From NCBI GenBank assembly GCA_937901015.1, contig CALCGQ010000101.1, forward strand, positions 1 to 41,183: 41,183 nucleotides of DNA, given 5' to 3'. This DNA comes from an uncultured Bacteroidota bacterium. Its GTDB lineage: Bacteria > Bacteroidota > Bacteroidia > Bacteroidales > F082. This document shows, in pieces, positions 27,526 to 36,364 of this stretch. The notes beneath the pieces were generated by a model, which did no database searches, was not told where the DNA came from, and saw only the letters and a program-made list of their open reading frames with translations. How positions within the stretch are numbered: the first letter of the stretch is position 1; the number at the start of each line of letters is the position of its first letter. The translations under genes and the position numbers were made by a program.

Positions 27526-30375
27526 ATGAAGATTACGATTCGCAGTATATTTCTTATTACCGGTGTTATTCTATACACAATATTATTCTCAAGTAATACC
27601 CTATCTGCAAATCCCGTGGTTAGTGACTCCATTAAAATTGTACAGCTTTGTGAGTCAGCAAGATTAAATATCACAAATTATAAGGATAGTGAGTCATACA
27701 TTAATAGGGCTAGTGAGATTGCAGAGACCACCAAATGCGAAAGCTGTTATGGTGAAATATTATCCGTAAAAGCATTTTTATATTCAGAGCATGGTAAATT
27801 TGACAGTGCCTTAAACCATTATGATTTAGCATTGGCTAAATTCAAGGAAGACCATAATGATACAAGGGCAATTGAAACAATAATTGAGATCAGTAAAATT
27901 CTGGATACCCAATATAAATTTGAAGAGGCAGCTAATATTTTGAAGGATGGTCTTAATATAGGCTCCAATAACGATAGTACATTAACTGGTTTAAAAGCTG
28001 ATCTGTACCTCAACCTTGGATTAACCTTTGAAGAACTTGCATTATTCAGAAAGTCCATTGATGCTTTAATAAAAGCGTTGGAAATATATGAAGTAGAAAC
28101 CGATAGTTCAGGGGTTAGCTCATGTCTTATAAGTTTAGGGTCTTTATTAATGACTGAAGAAAACTTTACCGATGCATTAGAGTATACCGAGAGAGCTCTT
28201 GAAATAGGTACATTGTTAAATGATAGTTACACCATTTCTGCCAGTTTAAATAATATTGGTTACATATATAGTTATACCCAGAAACAAGAAGAAGCCCTTA
28301 ATTATTTTAAGAGGTCCTTGGAAATTGATCGACAGCTAAATGATAGAAATGGGGTTGCAATTTGTTTAAATAATATTGGAGACACCTACAAAGAGCTGGG
28401 CGACACCATTTTAGCTGTGAGCTATTATTCTCAGAGTTTGGAGACTGCCAGACCTGATAATAATTTGATGATAGCAGTAGTACTTATCAATATTGCAGAA
28501 CTGGAATATGTTCAGGGTAATTTGAAAAGTGCATTAGCTTATGCCAATGAAGGACTTGCTGCAGCAATTAAATCAACCTCCCTCGAACAACTACTTGAAT
28601 CATATTCTCTTCTTCAGAGGATTTATTCTGAAATGGGAAGATATGAGAAAGCCTACTTTTACCTATCTGCTCATCAGAATATACATGATAGTATTTATTC
28701 CATATCTAAGACTAGGTATATTCAGGAAGTCAATGCTAAGTATAACGACGAAAAACAGCGAAGCGAAATAAATATATTGAAAGAGAAGAATATAGATGAG
28801 TATGAGACAAAGAAATATCTATTGATTACCATTCTTGGAATATCAATTATTATTGTAAGCATGTTTGTAGTAATCAATGTTATTCGGCGCTCAAGCAAAC
28901 TAGTTAAGAAGCAAAAAAAGTACTATGAAAGGCTACTTGAGTATTCGGAAGATTTCATTTTTGTTATTGACAAAAAAGGTGTTACAAAATATATTAGCCC
29001 AAGTTATGAAAGGAGAATAGGAAGGGAAACAAAGGAAAGAACAGGAATGAGCGCATTCGAGTTTATTCACTCTGATGATGTTGATTTTGTTATGGCAGAG
29101 TTTCAAGGCCTAATCGCTGACAAACGTCCAAGGAATATTAACTTCCGAATGGAAAATGCTTTTGGTGAATGGTTGACAGTGTATGCCTTTGGGCAGAATA
29201 TGATGGATGACCCTATGATAGAGGGTATTGTGGTTAATTTTTGGGATATTACTCAACTTAAGGAAGCAGAAGAACTCATAAGTCAAAGTGAAATCAAATT
29301 CCGTGAAATTTTTAATTCTTTTCCTGATATTTATTTTCAAACCGATGTAAAAGGAGTCATAACTGAGATAAGCCCTTCTGTTTTTGAACTTATTGGATAT
29401 ACTCGTGAAGAATTACTCGGAGTTACTCCTTATGAATATTATCATTTTATTGATGACTGGAAGAAGATTGCTGCGAGATTAGAAGCTAATAGTATGGTTG
29501 ATGACCATGATACAAAGGTAAAAACAAAAAATGGAAAGGTTATTAATTGTTCGTTTAGTGCAGAAAATATCTATGATGACAAGAATAACCATTTAGGTAT
29601 GAAGGGAGTGATTCGCGACATTAGTGGTAGAGTTAACAACCAGCGCAGATTACACCAGTCTCAAGTAAAACTAAGAGAAGCAAATAAAGCTAAGGAGAAA
29701 ATATTCTCCATTATCGCTCATGATCTAATAGGACCAATTGGTACGAATAAATCCATAGTAGACTTAATTGTTGGACAAGTTGATGAACTTACCAATGAGG
29801 AGGTAGTTACATTAATTACATCTCTAAAACCCTCTCTGGATTCAACATATTCATTAATTGAGAATTTATTATCATGGGCCAGAATACAACAAAACAAGAT
29901 AGTACCTAATTTTGAGAATATACATGTTGGCAGAATGCTCGAATTAATATCAGAAATACTTAATGGGCAAGCTCTACGTAAATCTGTTAAAATGGATATT
30001 ACGGGTGATGAGGAAATAAAGATATTTGCTGATCAAAACCAAATGGATATAGTTCTTAGAAACCTTATTTCAAATTCCATAAAGTTCTCAAAGCACAATA
30101 CAAAAATAAAGGTGAGTTATGCAATAGTTGATTCTATGGCTGAGATTCGGATAAGTGATTCTGGAATTGGTATGTCTAAGAAGGAGGTAAATAAAATACT
30201 CTCCGGAAAAGGTAACGTAGAAGCCAGAAGAGGTACTGATAACGAAAAAGGAACAGGCTTTGGATTGGTTATTGTGACCGAATTTATAAAAAACAATAGC
30301 GGTAAGATTAATATATTAAGTGAAGAAGGCAAAGGAACTACCTTCATTCTAAGCTTACCTCTTGGTATAGCATAA
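27526..30375 (+). CDS. TPR-PAS-PAS sensor histidine kinase
   Basis: Signal/TM N-term, TPR repeats, TM 'LLITILGISIIIVSMFVVINVI', two PAS regions ('DFIFVIDKKGVTKYISPSYERRIGRE', 'DIYFQTDVKGVITEISPSVFELIGYTREEL'), H-box 'FSIIAHDLIGPIG', N-box 'NLISNSIKFS', G-boxes 'DSGIGMS', 'GTGFGLVI'. Listed ORF starts at 27508. Confidence 0.93.
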   Translation: MKITIRSIFLITGVILYTILFSSNTLSANPVVSDSIKIVQLCESARLNITNYKDSESYINRASEIAETTKCESCYGEILSVKAFLYSEHGKFDSALNHYDLALAKFKEDHNDTRAIETIIEISKILDTQYKFEEAANILKDGLNIGSNNDSTLTGLKADLYLNLGLTFEELALFRKSIDALIKALEIYEVETDSSGVSSCLISLGSLLMTEENFTDALEYTERALEIGTLLNDSYTISASLNNIGYIYSYTQKQEEALNYFKRSLEIDRQLNDRNGVAICLNNIGDTYKELGDTILAVSYYSQSLETARPDNNLMIAVVLINIAELEYVQGNLKSALAYANEGLAAAIKSTSLEQLLESYSLLQRIYSEMGRYEKAYFYLSAHQNIHDSIYSISKTRYIQEVNAKYNDEKQRSEINILKEKNIDEYETKKYLLITILGISIIIVSMFVVINVIRRSSKLVKKQKKYYERLLEYSEDFIFVIDKKGVTKYISPSYERRIGRETKERTGMSAFEFIHSDDVDFVMAEFQGLIADKRPRNINFRMENAFGEWLTVYAFGQNMMDDPMIEGIVVNFWDITQLKEAEELISQSEIKFREIFNSFPDIYFQTDVKGVITEISPSVFELIGYTREELLGVTPYEYYHFIDDWKKIAARLEANSMVDDHDTKVKTKNGKVINCSFSAENIYDDKNNHLGMKGVIRDISGRVNNQRRLHQSQVKLREANKAKEKIFSIIAHDLIGPIGTNKSIVDLIVGQVDELTNEEVVTLITSLKPSLDSTYSLIENLLSWARIQQNKIVPNFENIHVGRMLELISEILNGQALRKSVKMDITGDEEIKIFADQNQMDIVLRNLISNSIKFSKHNTKIKVSYAIVDSMAEIRISDSGIGMSKKEVNKILSGKGNVEARRGTDNEKGTGFGLVIVTEFIKNNSGKINILSEEGKGTTFILSLPLGIA

Positions 30376-30433
30376 ACCTTATTCATAATATGAATCATAA
30401 GTTTTATTACTCCCATAAATTTTCATTAAAGCT

Positions 30434-30441
30434 TAAATTTG
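30434..30441 (+). promoter_or_regulatory. Candidate -7 element TAAATTTG for the REC-ATP-grasp gene
   Basis: Exact TAnnTTTG, 17 nt before ATG 30459; no clear -33 TTG. Confidence 0.4.
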
Positions 30442-30458
30442 TACATTAATTTTTACTT

Positions 30459-33443
30459 ATGTTCTCTTCGAAAGCAGATATATTAGACCAGGATTTTTAT
30501 TTCAACGATACTCCGTTTACACACCTTATGAAAAGGAGGATTTATCAGGTATTACTTATTTCGAGTGTGTATGATGCGTTTATGTTGGAAGAAGATGGCC
30601 GAATTGATGAGCAGATTTTTCACGAATATACCTCGTTGAATTTAAGGTATCCACCTCAGTTTCTCAAAGCAACCAATGAAGAAGAAGCATTACGGATATT
30701 GGAGACTGAAAAAATAGATCTTGTTATTTCAATGCTGAGTGCTGAAAAAGAATCAACATTTGAGTTTACGGATCATATTAAGGATGAATACCCCGAAATT
30801 CCAATTGTTATGCTTACACCATTTTCACGGGAGGTAAGTTTAAAGTTAGAGAAGATTGATTTAAGGTCAATTGATTATATTTTTAGCTGGCTTGGAAATG
30901 CGGATATACTGCTTGCTATCATCAAGTTAATTGAGGATAGTATGAATGTGGATAATGATGTTGAAGAGGTAGGTGTACAAACAATTATACTTGTTGAAGA
31001 TAATATCAGGTTTTACTCAAGCTACCTTCCAATAATATATAAGATAATATTTAAGCAATCAAAGTCATTCGTTAATGAAGGTTTGAATGAGCATCAAAGA
31101 ATGATGCGGTTAAGGGGAAGGCCAAAAATCCTACTTGCCACAAACTTCGAAGATGCATATGGGTTTTATGAGAAGTATAAAAAGAACCTTCTTGGAGTAG
31201 TTTCTGATATTACCTATTCGCGAAATGGTGTTCTTGATAAAAACGCAGGGTTTGAGCTGTCAGCCATTATTAAGCGTGATAATCCCTATACACCAGTGCT
31301 ATTACAATCATCTGAAAGAATAAATTATAAAAGGGCTAAAGAACTAAGAGTTGGTTTTCTGGATAAATATTCCAAAACACTAATTTTTGATTTGAGAGAG
31401 TTTATTAAAGAATATTTTGCTTTTGGTGATTTTGTATTTAAAGATCCATTGCTTGGTATTGTTGTAGCTAGAGCTACTGACCTTAAAGACTTACAAGATA
31501 AAATATTTAATATTCCATCGAATTCCCTTCGGTACCATATACAACGTAACCACTTTAGTAAATGGTTGCGGGCAAGAGCATTGTTTCCATTGGCAGAATT
31601 GTTCAGATATTTTAATACCGATGATTTCAATGATTTAAGTGAAATCAGACAATTTATATACAATGCCATCTCACAATTTAGGATATCAAAGGCACGAGGT
31701 GTAATATCTCAGTTTAACAGGAAGACTTTTGATAAGTATTTCAGTATGAGTAGGATTGGTCAGGGATCCATCGGTGGTAAAGCACGAGGGTTAGCCTTTC
31801 TTGACTCATTGATTAAGCGTAATAACTTATATACCTATTTTGATAAGGTTGAAATTGCTATTCCGAAAACTGTGGTTGTGGGAACAGATATTTTTGATGA
31901 ATTCATGGATGAAAACAAACTTCATCCAATAGCTCTTTCAGATTCTATTACAGATAATGAGATATTGGATGCATTCCTCAAAGCTCAATTACCCGCTTCT
32001 GTTCGCGAGGATATGTATAAGATAGCAAGTTCCATTGAAAGTCCATTGGCAATTAGATCTTCCAGTTTGCTAGAGGATTCACATTATCAGCCCTTTGCAG
32101 GCATCTATAATACCTATATGATTCCTTACAGAAGTGGTGATCCGGATAAAATGTATGATATGATGGTTTCTGCAATAAAAGCAGTTTACGCATCTGCTTA
32201 CTATACGGATAGTAAGGCATACATGGAAGCAACTTCGAATGTTATTGATGAGGAGAAGATGGCAATTGTGATTCAGGAAGTTGTTGGTAGTACCTATGGT
32301 GATAGATATTATCCTACTATTTCAGGAGTAGGAAGATCGATCGATTATTATCCTTTGGAGCCTGGTATCCCAGAAGATGGAACAGTCAGTTTGGCCTTTG
32401 GCCTTGGAAAGTATGTTGTTGATGGAGGTTTATCCCTAAGGTTTTGCCCAAAATATCCTAAAAATATACTTCAGACATCTACTCCAGAAATGGCACTTAG
32501 AGAGACTCAAAAATACTTTTTTGCGCTTGATATGAGTGATAATGATTTTGATATCCAGCCCAATGATGGTGCTTGCTTGTTGAAGCTTAAAATAAAAGAA
32601 GCAGAAAAGGATGGTTCCATAAAACCTGTTGCTTCAACATTTGTTATGCATGATAATGTTGTGAGGGATGGATATAACTATCCTGGTAAAAAGTTGATTA
32701 CATTCTCAAATATTCTTAAGCACAATACTTTTCCACTGGCAGAGATTCTTGATCGAATTTTAAAACTTGGTGAGGAAGAAATGGGAAATCCAGTTGAAAT
32801 CGAATTTGCCATTGATTTGAATATTCAAAAGGATGAAAAAGTCGCATTAAAATTATTACAAATAAGACCAGTAGCCTCAAAGGATGAAAGTGTTAATATT
32901 GAGGAGGAAGAAATCGATAATTCTGATACTATTTTGGTTTCACGATCTGCCTTAGGGAATGGAATAATCGATGATATTTTCGATATTGTTTACGTTAGAC
33001 CAGAAAACTTTGATGCTTCAAAAACAAATGATATTGTTAATTATATAGATGCATTGAATAAGGTGTTTGTTGAAGAAGATCGAAACTATATACTAGTTGG
33101 TCCCGGACGCTGGGGATCAAGTGATCCTTGGTTAGGAATTCCGGTTAATTGGTCACAGATATCAGCGGCACGGTTGATTGTTGAATCCGGACTCGAAGAT
33201 TACAGAATAGATCCAAGTCAGGGCACTCACTTTTTCCAAAATCTAACATCCTTCAGAGTAGGGTATTTTACTATCAATCCGTTTATTAGGGATGGATCAT
33301 ATGATAATGACTTTTTGGATAAGCAACCCGCTATCTTTGAGAATGAATTCGTTCGTCATGTTAGGTTTGAAAATAATCTTACAATAAAAATTGATGGTAA
33401 GAAAAACTTAGGAATGGTAACAAAACCTAAGTTGCAGATTTAG
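30459..33443 (+). CDS. PEP/pyruvate-binding ATP-grasp domain protein C with two N-terminal REC-like domains
   Basis: REC-like: 'TIILVEDNIRFY...LLGVVSDITYSRNGVLDKNAGFELSAIIKRDNPYTPVLLQSSE...GFLDKYSK'; ATP-grasp: 'GSIGGKARGLAFLDSL', 'PLAIRSSSLLEDSHYQPFAGIYNT', 'IVIQEVVGSTYGDRYYPTISGVGRS'; C-term 'VGPGRWGSSDPWLGIPVNWSQISAARLIVES...SQGTHFFQNLTSFRVGYFTI'. Confidence 0.88.
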   Translation: MFSSKADILDQDFYFNDTPFTHLMKRRIYQVLLISSVYDAFMLEEDGRIDEQIFHEYTSLNLRYPPQFLKATNEEEALRILETEKIDLVISMLSAEKESTFEFTDHIKDEYPEIPIVMLTPFSREVSLKLEKIDLRSIDYIFSWLGNADILLAIIKLIEDSMNVDNDVEEVGVQTIILVEDNIRFYSSYLPIIYKIIFKQSKSFVNEGLNEHQRMMRLRGRPKILLATNFEDAYGFYEKYKKNLLGVVSDITYSRNGVLDKNAGFELSAIIKRDNPYTPVLLQSSERINYKRAKELRVGFLDKYSKTLIFDLREFIKEYFAFGDFVFKDPLLGIVVARATDLKDLQDKIFNIPSNSLRYHIQRNHFSKWLRARALFPLAELFRYFNTDDFNDLSEIRQFIYNAISQFRISKARGVISQFNRKTFDKYFSMSRIGQGSIGGKARGLAFLDSLIKRNNLYTYFDKVEIAIPKTVVVGTDIFDEFMDENKLHPIALSDSITDNEILDAFLKAQLPASVREDMYKIASSIESPLAIRSSSLLEDSHYQPFAGIYNTYMIPYRSGDPDKMYDMMVSAIKAVYASAYYTDSKAYMEATSNVIDEEKMAIVIQEVVGSTYGDRYYPTISGVGRSIDYYPLEPGIPEDGTVSLAFGLGKYVVDGGLSLRFCPKYPKNILQTSTPEMALRETQKYFFALDMSDNDFDIQPNDGACLLKLKIKEAEKDGSIKPVASTFVMHDNVVRDGYNYPGKKLITFSNILKHNTFPLAEILDRILKLGEEEMGNPVEIEFAIDLNIQKDEKVALKLLQIRPVASKDESVNIEEEEIDNSDTILVSRSALGNGIIDDIFDIVYVRPENFDASKTNDIVNYIDALNKVFVEEDRNYILVGPGRWGSSDPWLGIPVNWSQISAARLIVESGLEDYRIDPSQGTHFFQNLTSFRVGYFTINPFIRDGSYDNDFLDKQPAIFENEFVRHVRFENNLTIKIDGKKNLGMVTKPKLQI

Positions 33444-33444
33444 C

Positions 33445-34509
33445 CTAATTAATAATTAAACTGGACTTTCTTAATAAGTCGGCTGTTAAGCATGAGTGAA
33501 TTGGGAGTATGCCAATAATATCTCCAGGTAGGAATTCATTGAAAATATCATCAGGAACTTTAATAATGCCATGTTCCTGAGAAATTGATTTTAGATAAGC
33601 ACCTGAAATGGGGTTACCCCAACCATTTTCATTGACCCTAACGATATATCCAAATAGACGAAACTCGTTGTCAGCTGCAATGTATTCCTTTGAAAAGTGA
33701 ACTGCTCCACCATATATAACTATTTCGCTTCGAGATTTATGCGTGCTTACAATGGGGCATGCAACAGCAACAGCAATATTACTTAGAGAACATGACCCAA
33801 TATGGTATTGCATTACATCATAGTATACAAAGTTGCCTGGCCTAATTTCATCAAAGCCATCAAAATTATCACAAATACTACATGATGGTGTGTCCCCATA
33901 TGAGATGATGATATTTGGAAATCTTGATATATATTTCTGTTTCAGGTTGCTTAATTTTGATCTGCTTTCTTCCAATATGGCTAATATCTCAATTCTACCT
34001 ACTGCATCATAAGTGTTGCCTGCATGAGTTAAGAATCCCTTGAATGTAAGTTTATTATTTGATGAAATTATTTCCAGGATACTATCTATTTTAGGATCAT
34101 TTTCAATTAAGCCAGTACGATTATAGCCAGTGTCTATTTTTATAATTACTCCGATAGACTCATATATGTTTTTATGGAGGAATTCTGCTGAAAATGAAGA
34201 TTCTACTAGGATGTTTAGCTTTACTTTTTTAGCGAGTTCATTTATACTATCAACTTCCAGTAAATTTACTGGAAAAGCAATGGTAATATCATTCCATCCA
34301 TTTCCCGAAAAGTATTGGGCCATTGAAACTGAAGACACAGTTATCTTATCTACACCTTTTTCCTTAAAGATTTCTCCAATGATTGCCGATTGGTGAGTTT
34401 TGAAATGAGGTCGGAAAATTGTATTGCTATCAATTTTATTCAACATCGATTGGATATTGCTTTCAACTTTAGATTTATCAATTAATAGCGTGGGTGTTTC
34501 TATTTTCAT
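33445..34509 (-). CDS. Alanine racemase N-terminal-fold PLP enzyme, D-threonine aldolase / D-serine dehydratase (DSD1)-like
   Basis: 'IETPTLLIDKSKVESNIQSM', 'FRPHFKTHQSAIIGEIFKEKGVDKITVSSVSMAQYF', 'GDTPSCSI...EIRPGNFVYYDVMQ', C-terminal 'GDIIGILPIHSCLTADL' metal-binding H-x-C. Confidence 0.88.
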   Translation of the reverse strand: MKIETPTLLIDKSKVESNIQSMLNKIDSNTIFRPHFKTHQSAIIGEIFKEKGVDKITVSSVSMAQYFSGNGWNDITIAFPVNLLEVDSINELAKKVKLNILVESSFSAEFLHKNIYESIGVIIKIDTGYNRTGLIENDPKIDSILEIISSNNKLTFKGFLTHAGNTYDAVGRIEILAILEESRSKLSNLKQKYISRFPNIIISYGDTPSCSICDNFDGFDEIRPGNFVYYDVMQYHIGSCSLSNIAVAVACPIVSTHKSRSEIVIYGGAVHFSKEYIAADNEFRLFGYIVRVNENGWGNPISGAYLKSISQEHGIIKVPDDIFNEFLPGDIIGILPIHSCLTADLLRKSSLIIN

Positions 34510-36302
34510 TAATGTAATATTATTAACTTACGAGTTATTGTGCCTAATCTCGTTTTGATTTTTAGGATATAGAATCCATTTGATAACGTTTCGGTGGAAA
34601 TTTCGTGATTTTTAGAGTTTGTTATATTCTCAATAGACCGTACAATTATCCCATATTGATCAATTAAGTTAATATCGAAAGAAGTTTCAAGATTTTCAAT
34701 ATCAATATTAATTATATCACTAGTTGGGTTTGGCCATATTGTGACATTAATAGATTCATGATTATTGCTTGATAAATTCGTGATCAAACTATCTGGACAT
34801 ACTGTATAACCTTGGCCAGCATCAAATCTTATCTTAGCAGGTATTGTTCCCGATCCCAGTTCATAGGGAATACCTATTGTAGGCCATTCCAAAAATTGAC
34901 CCCAAAACTCTGGTTTTGATTCCAAATAATAACTTTCATCGGGTAGGTTGTTAGTTCCTGTTGGGATTATATTTCCAAGTATATTATTTCCAAATTCAAA
35001 ATGATCTTCGCCTGATAAATTGTACATGCCATGAAGTAGCTCGGTGTTTGTTGCTTCGTTCCCCACAAAGTTCTGAGAATTGGTTTCTTGTAAACTATTG
35101 GTTGTCATTATTATGCCCCATAGAGCGGCTCTGTTTCTGAAAACTGTATTATAAGGTCCTGATGGACCCCAATAATGATCTATAACAATGTTTTGAACAA
35201 TATTTCCTTCCCATAAATTGGAGAATGCATAATGTCCGTGAAATGATATATCACCCGAAGCATCAGGAATAGGCTCTGTTCTATGAGGTTCAAGAGAGTA
35301 GTTATATGAAAATATATTACCATTCGATCCGGTTTTTATCATCATGGCATGACGAAGATATCTGAAAATATTATTCGTGATAAGGCATTCGCTGGTATGT
35401 TGGCTAAGTGCAACACCATAACCCCTCATCCCTGCACCATCATATGTAAAAGCGTGATGAAAGTAGCACCCATCAATAAGTATATTCAATCCATAATATA
35501 TTGAAACATGAGCTCCAACACTAGTATCACTTTCAATACCTCTAACAAAACAGTTTGCAGCCATATTTATATAAATATTTGAACCCGCTCCATCAATTGG
35601 TTCATCCCGACGGACTATTTTTAAACATTGCACTCCAGCATTTGAGATTGGAGTAATGGAACGAATTTCAGGATCTAAATATTCAGAATAGTCAATCCGT
35701 AAACTGCTATTGATTAATAGTTTATCACCGTTTACTGAAATAACCTTTGTCATCTGTCCAACGGAATAATCTGCCCAAGAAATAGGTGCGATATCCCATG
35801 CTCCATTTTTCTGGCGAATCTCAACATAATCACCGGAGTTAAAAGATTCAGGGTTTGAAACTGTAATAAGGTTATTGCCCTTGTTTAGCCCGCCAGTAAT
35901 TTCAACAAATTCAGTATTTTGTGTTCTTGAGATTGATATGCAATTAATGGGATTCTGGTTTAAATCAAAAAGTAAGGTCGTCTCATCCGAACCTGCGCCT
36001 TTAAGAATACAACTATCATCTAGAATTAGAGGTTGTGAAATAAGATAAGTCCCCGATGGAAAATATACATATCCTAAACTTCCATTTAGGCTTTCAATGG
36101 CATTTATGATTGACTGACTATCATCTGTTACTCCATTACCAGTTGCTCCGAATTCCGCAACACTAATCTGATTAACAGGCTGTTCAATAATAATGTTCTG
36201 AGGAAACTCTGACCAGTCGACACTTCGATCTGTTGGAATAACTTGGGAAATGGCAGTTAGATTTAGTATAGTAGTGGCAATAAATAGTAACAAATATCTC
36301 AT
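34509..36302 (-). CDS. Secreted right-handed beta-helix (pectate lyase 3-like) protein with C-terminal T9SS type A sorting domain
   Basis: N-terminal signal peptide; 'ISVAEFGATGNGVTDDSQSIINAIESLNGSLGYVYFPSGTYLIS'; C-term 'VTIWPNPTSDIINIDIENLETSFDINLIDQYGIIVRSIENITNSKNHEISTETLSNGFYILKIKTRLGTITRKLIILH'. Confidence 0.9.
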   Translation of the reverse strand: MRYLLLFIATTILNLTAISQVIPTDRSVDWSEFPQNIIIEQPVNQISVAEFGATGNGVTDDSQSIINAIESLNGSLGYVYFPSGTYLISQPLILDDSCILKGAGSDETTLLFDLNQNPINCISISRTQNTEFVEITGGLNKGNNLITVSNPESFNSGDYVEIRQKNGAWDIAPISWADYSVGQMTKVISVNGDKLLINSSLRIDYSEYLDPEIRSITPISNAGVQCLKIVRRDEPIDGAGSNIYINMAANCFVRGIESDTSVGAHVSIYYGLNILIDGCYFHHAFTYDGAGMRGYGVALSQHTSECLITNNIFRYLRHAMMIKTGSNGNIFSYNYSLEPHRTEPIPDASGDISFHGHYAFSNLWEGNIVQNIVIDHYWGPSGPYNTVFRNRAALWGIIMTTNSLQETNSQNFVGNEATNTELLHGMYNLSGEDHFEFGNNILGNIIPTGTNNLPDESYYLESKPEFWGQFLEWPTIGIPYELGSGTIPAKIRFDAGQGYTVCPDSLITNLSSNNHESINVTIWPNPTSDIINIDIENLETSFDINLIDQYGIIVRSIENITNSKNHEISTETLSNGFYILKIKTRLGTITRKLIILH

Positions 36303-36317
36303 TCAAGCGTTTTTTAT

Positions 36318-36346
36318 TTGATAAAGGTAGTATTTTTTTAACTTTG
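36318..36346 (+). promoter_or_regulatory. Candidate Bacteroidetes promoter TTG-N18-TAACTTTG
   Basis: TTG (36318-36320) and TAACTTTG (36339-36346), 18 nt upstream of ATG 36365; matches TTG / TAnnTTTG arrangement. Confidence 0.5.
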
Positions 36347-36364
36347 ATGTAAACTTGATTCGAC

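Noticed and set aside
31325-31669. 114-aa minus-strand ORF within ATP-grasp protein C
   Set aside because: Shadow ORF; composition is consistent with the complement of the coding strand.
22950-33443. Functional PEP synthase or pyruvate phosphate dikinase genes
   Set aside because: All three lack the phosphohistidine swivel motif and the PEP/pyruvate TIM-barrel domain; only the N-terminal ATP-grasp part is present.
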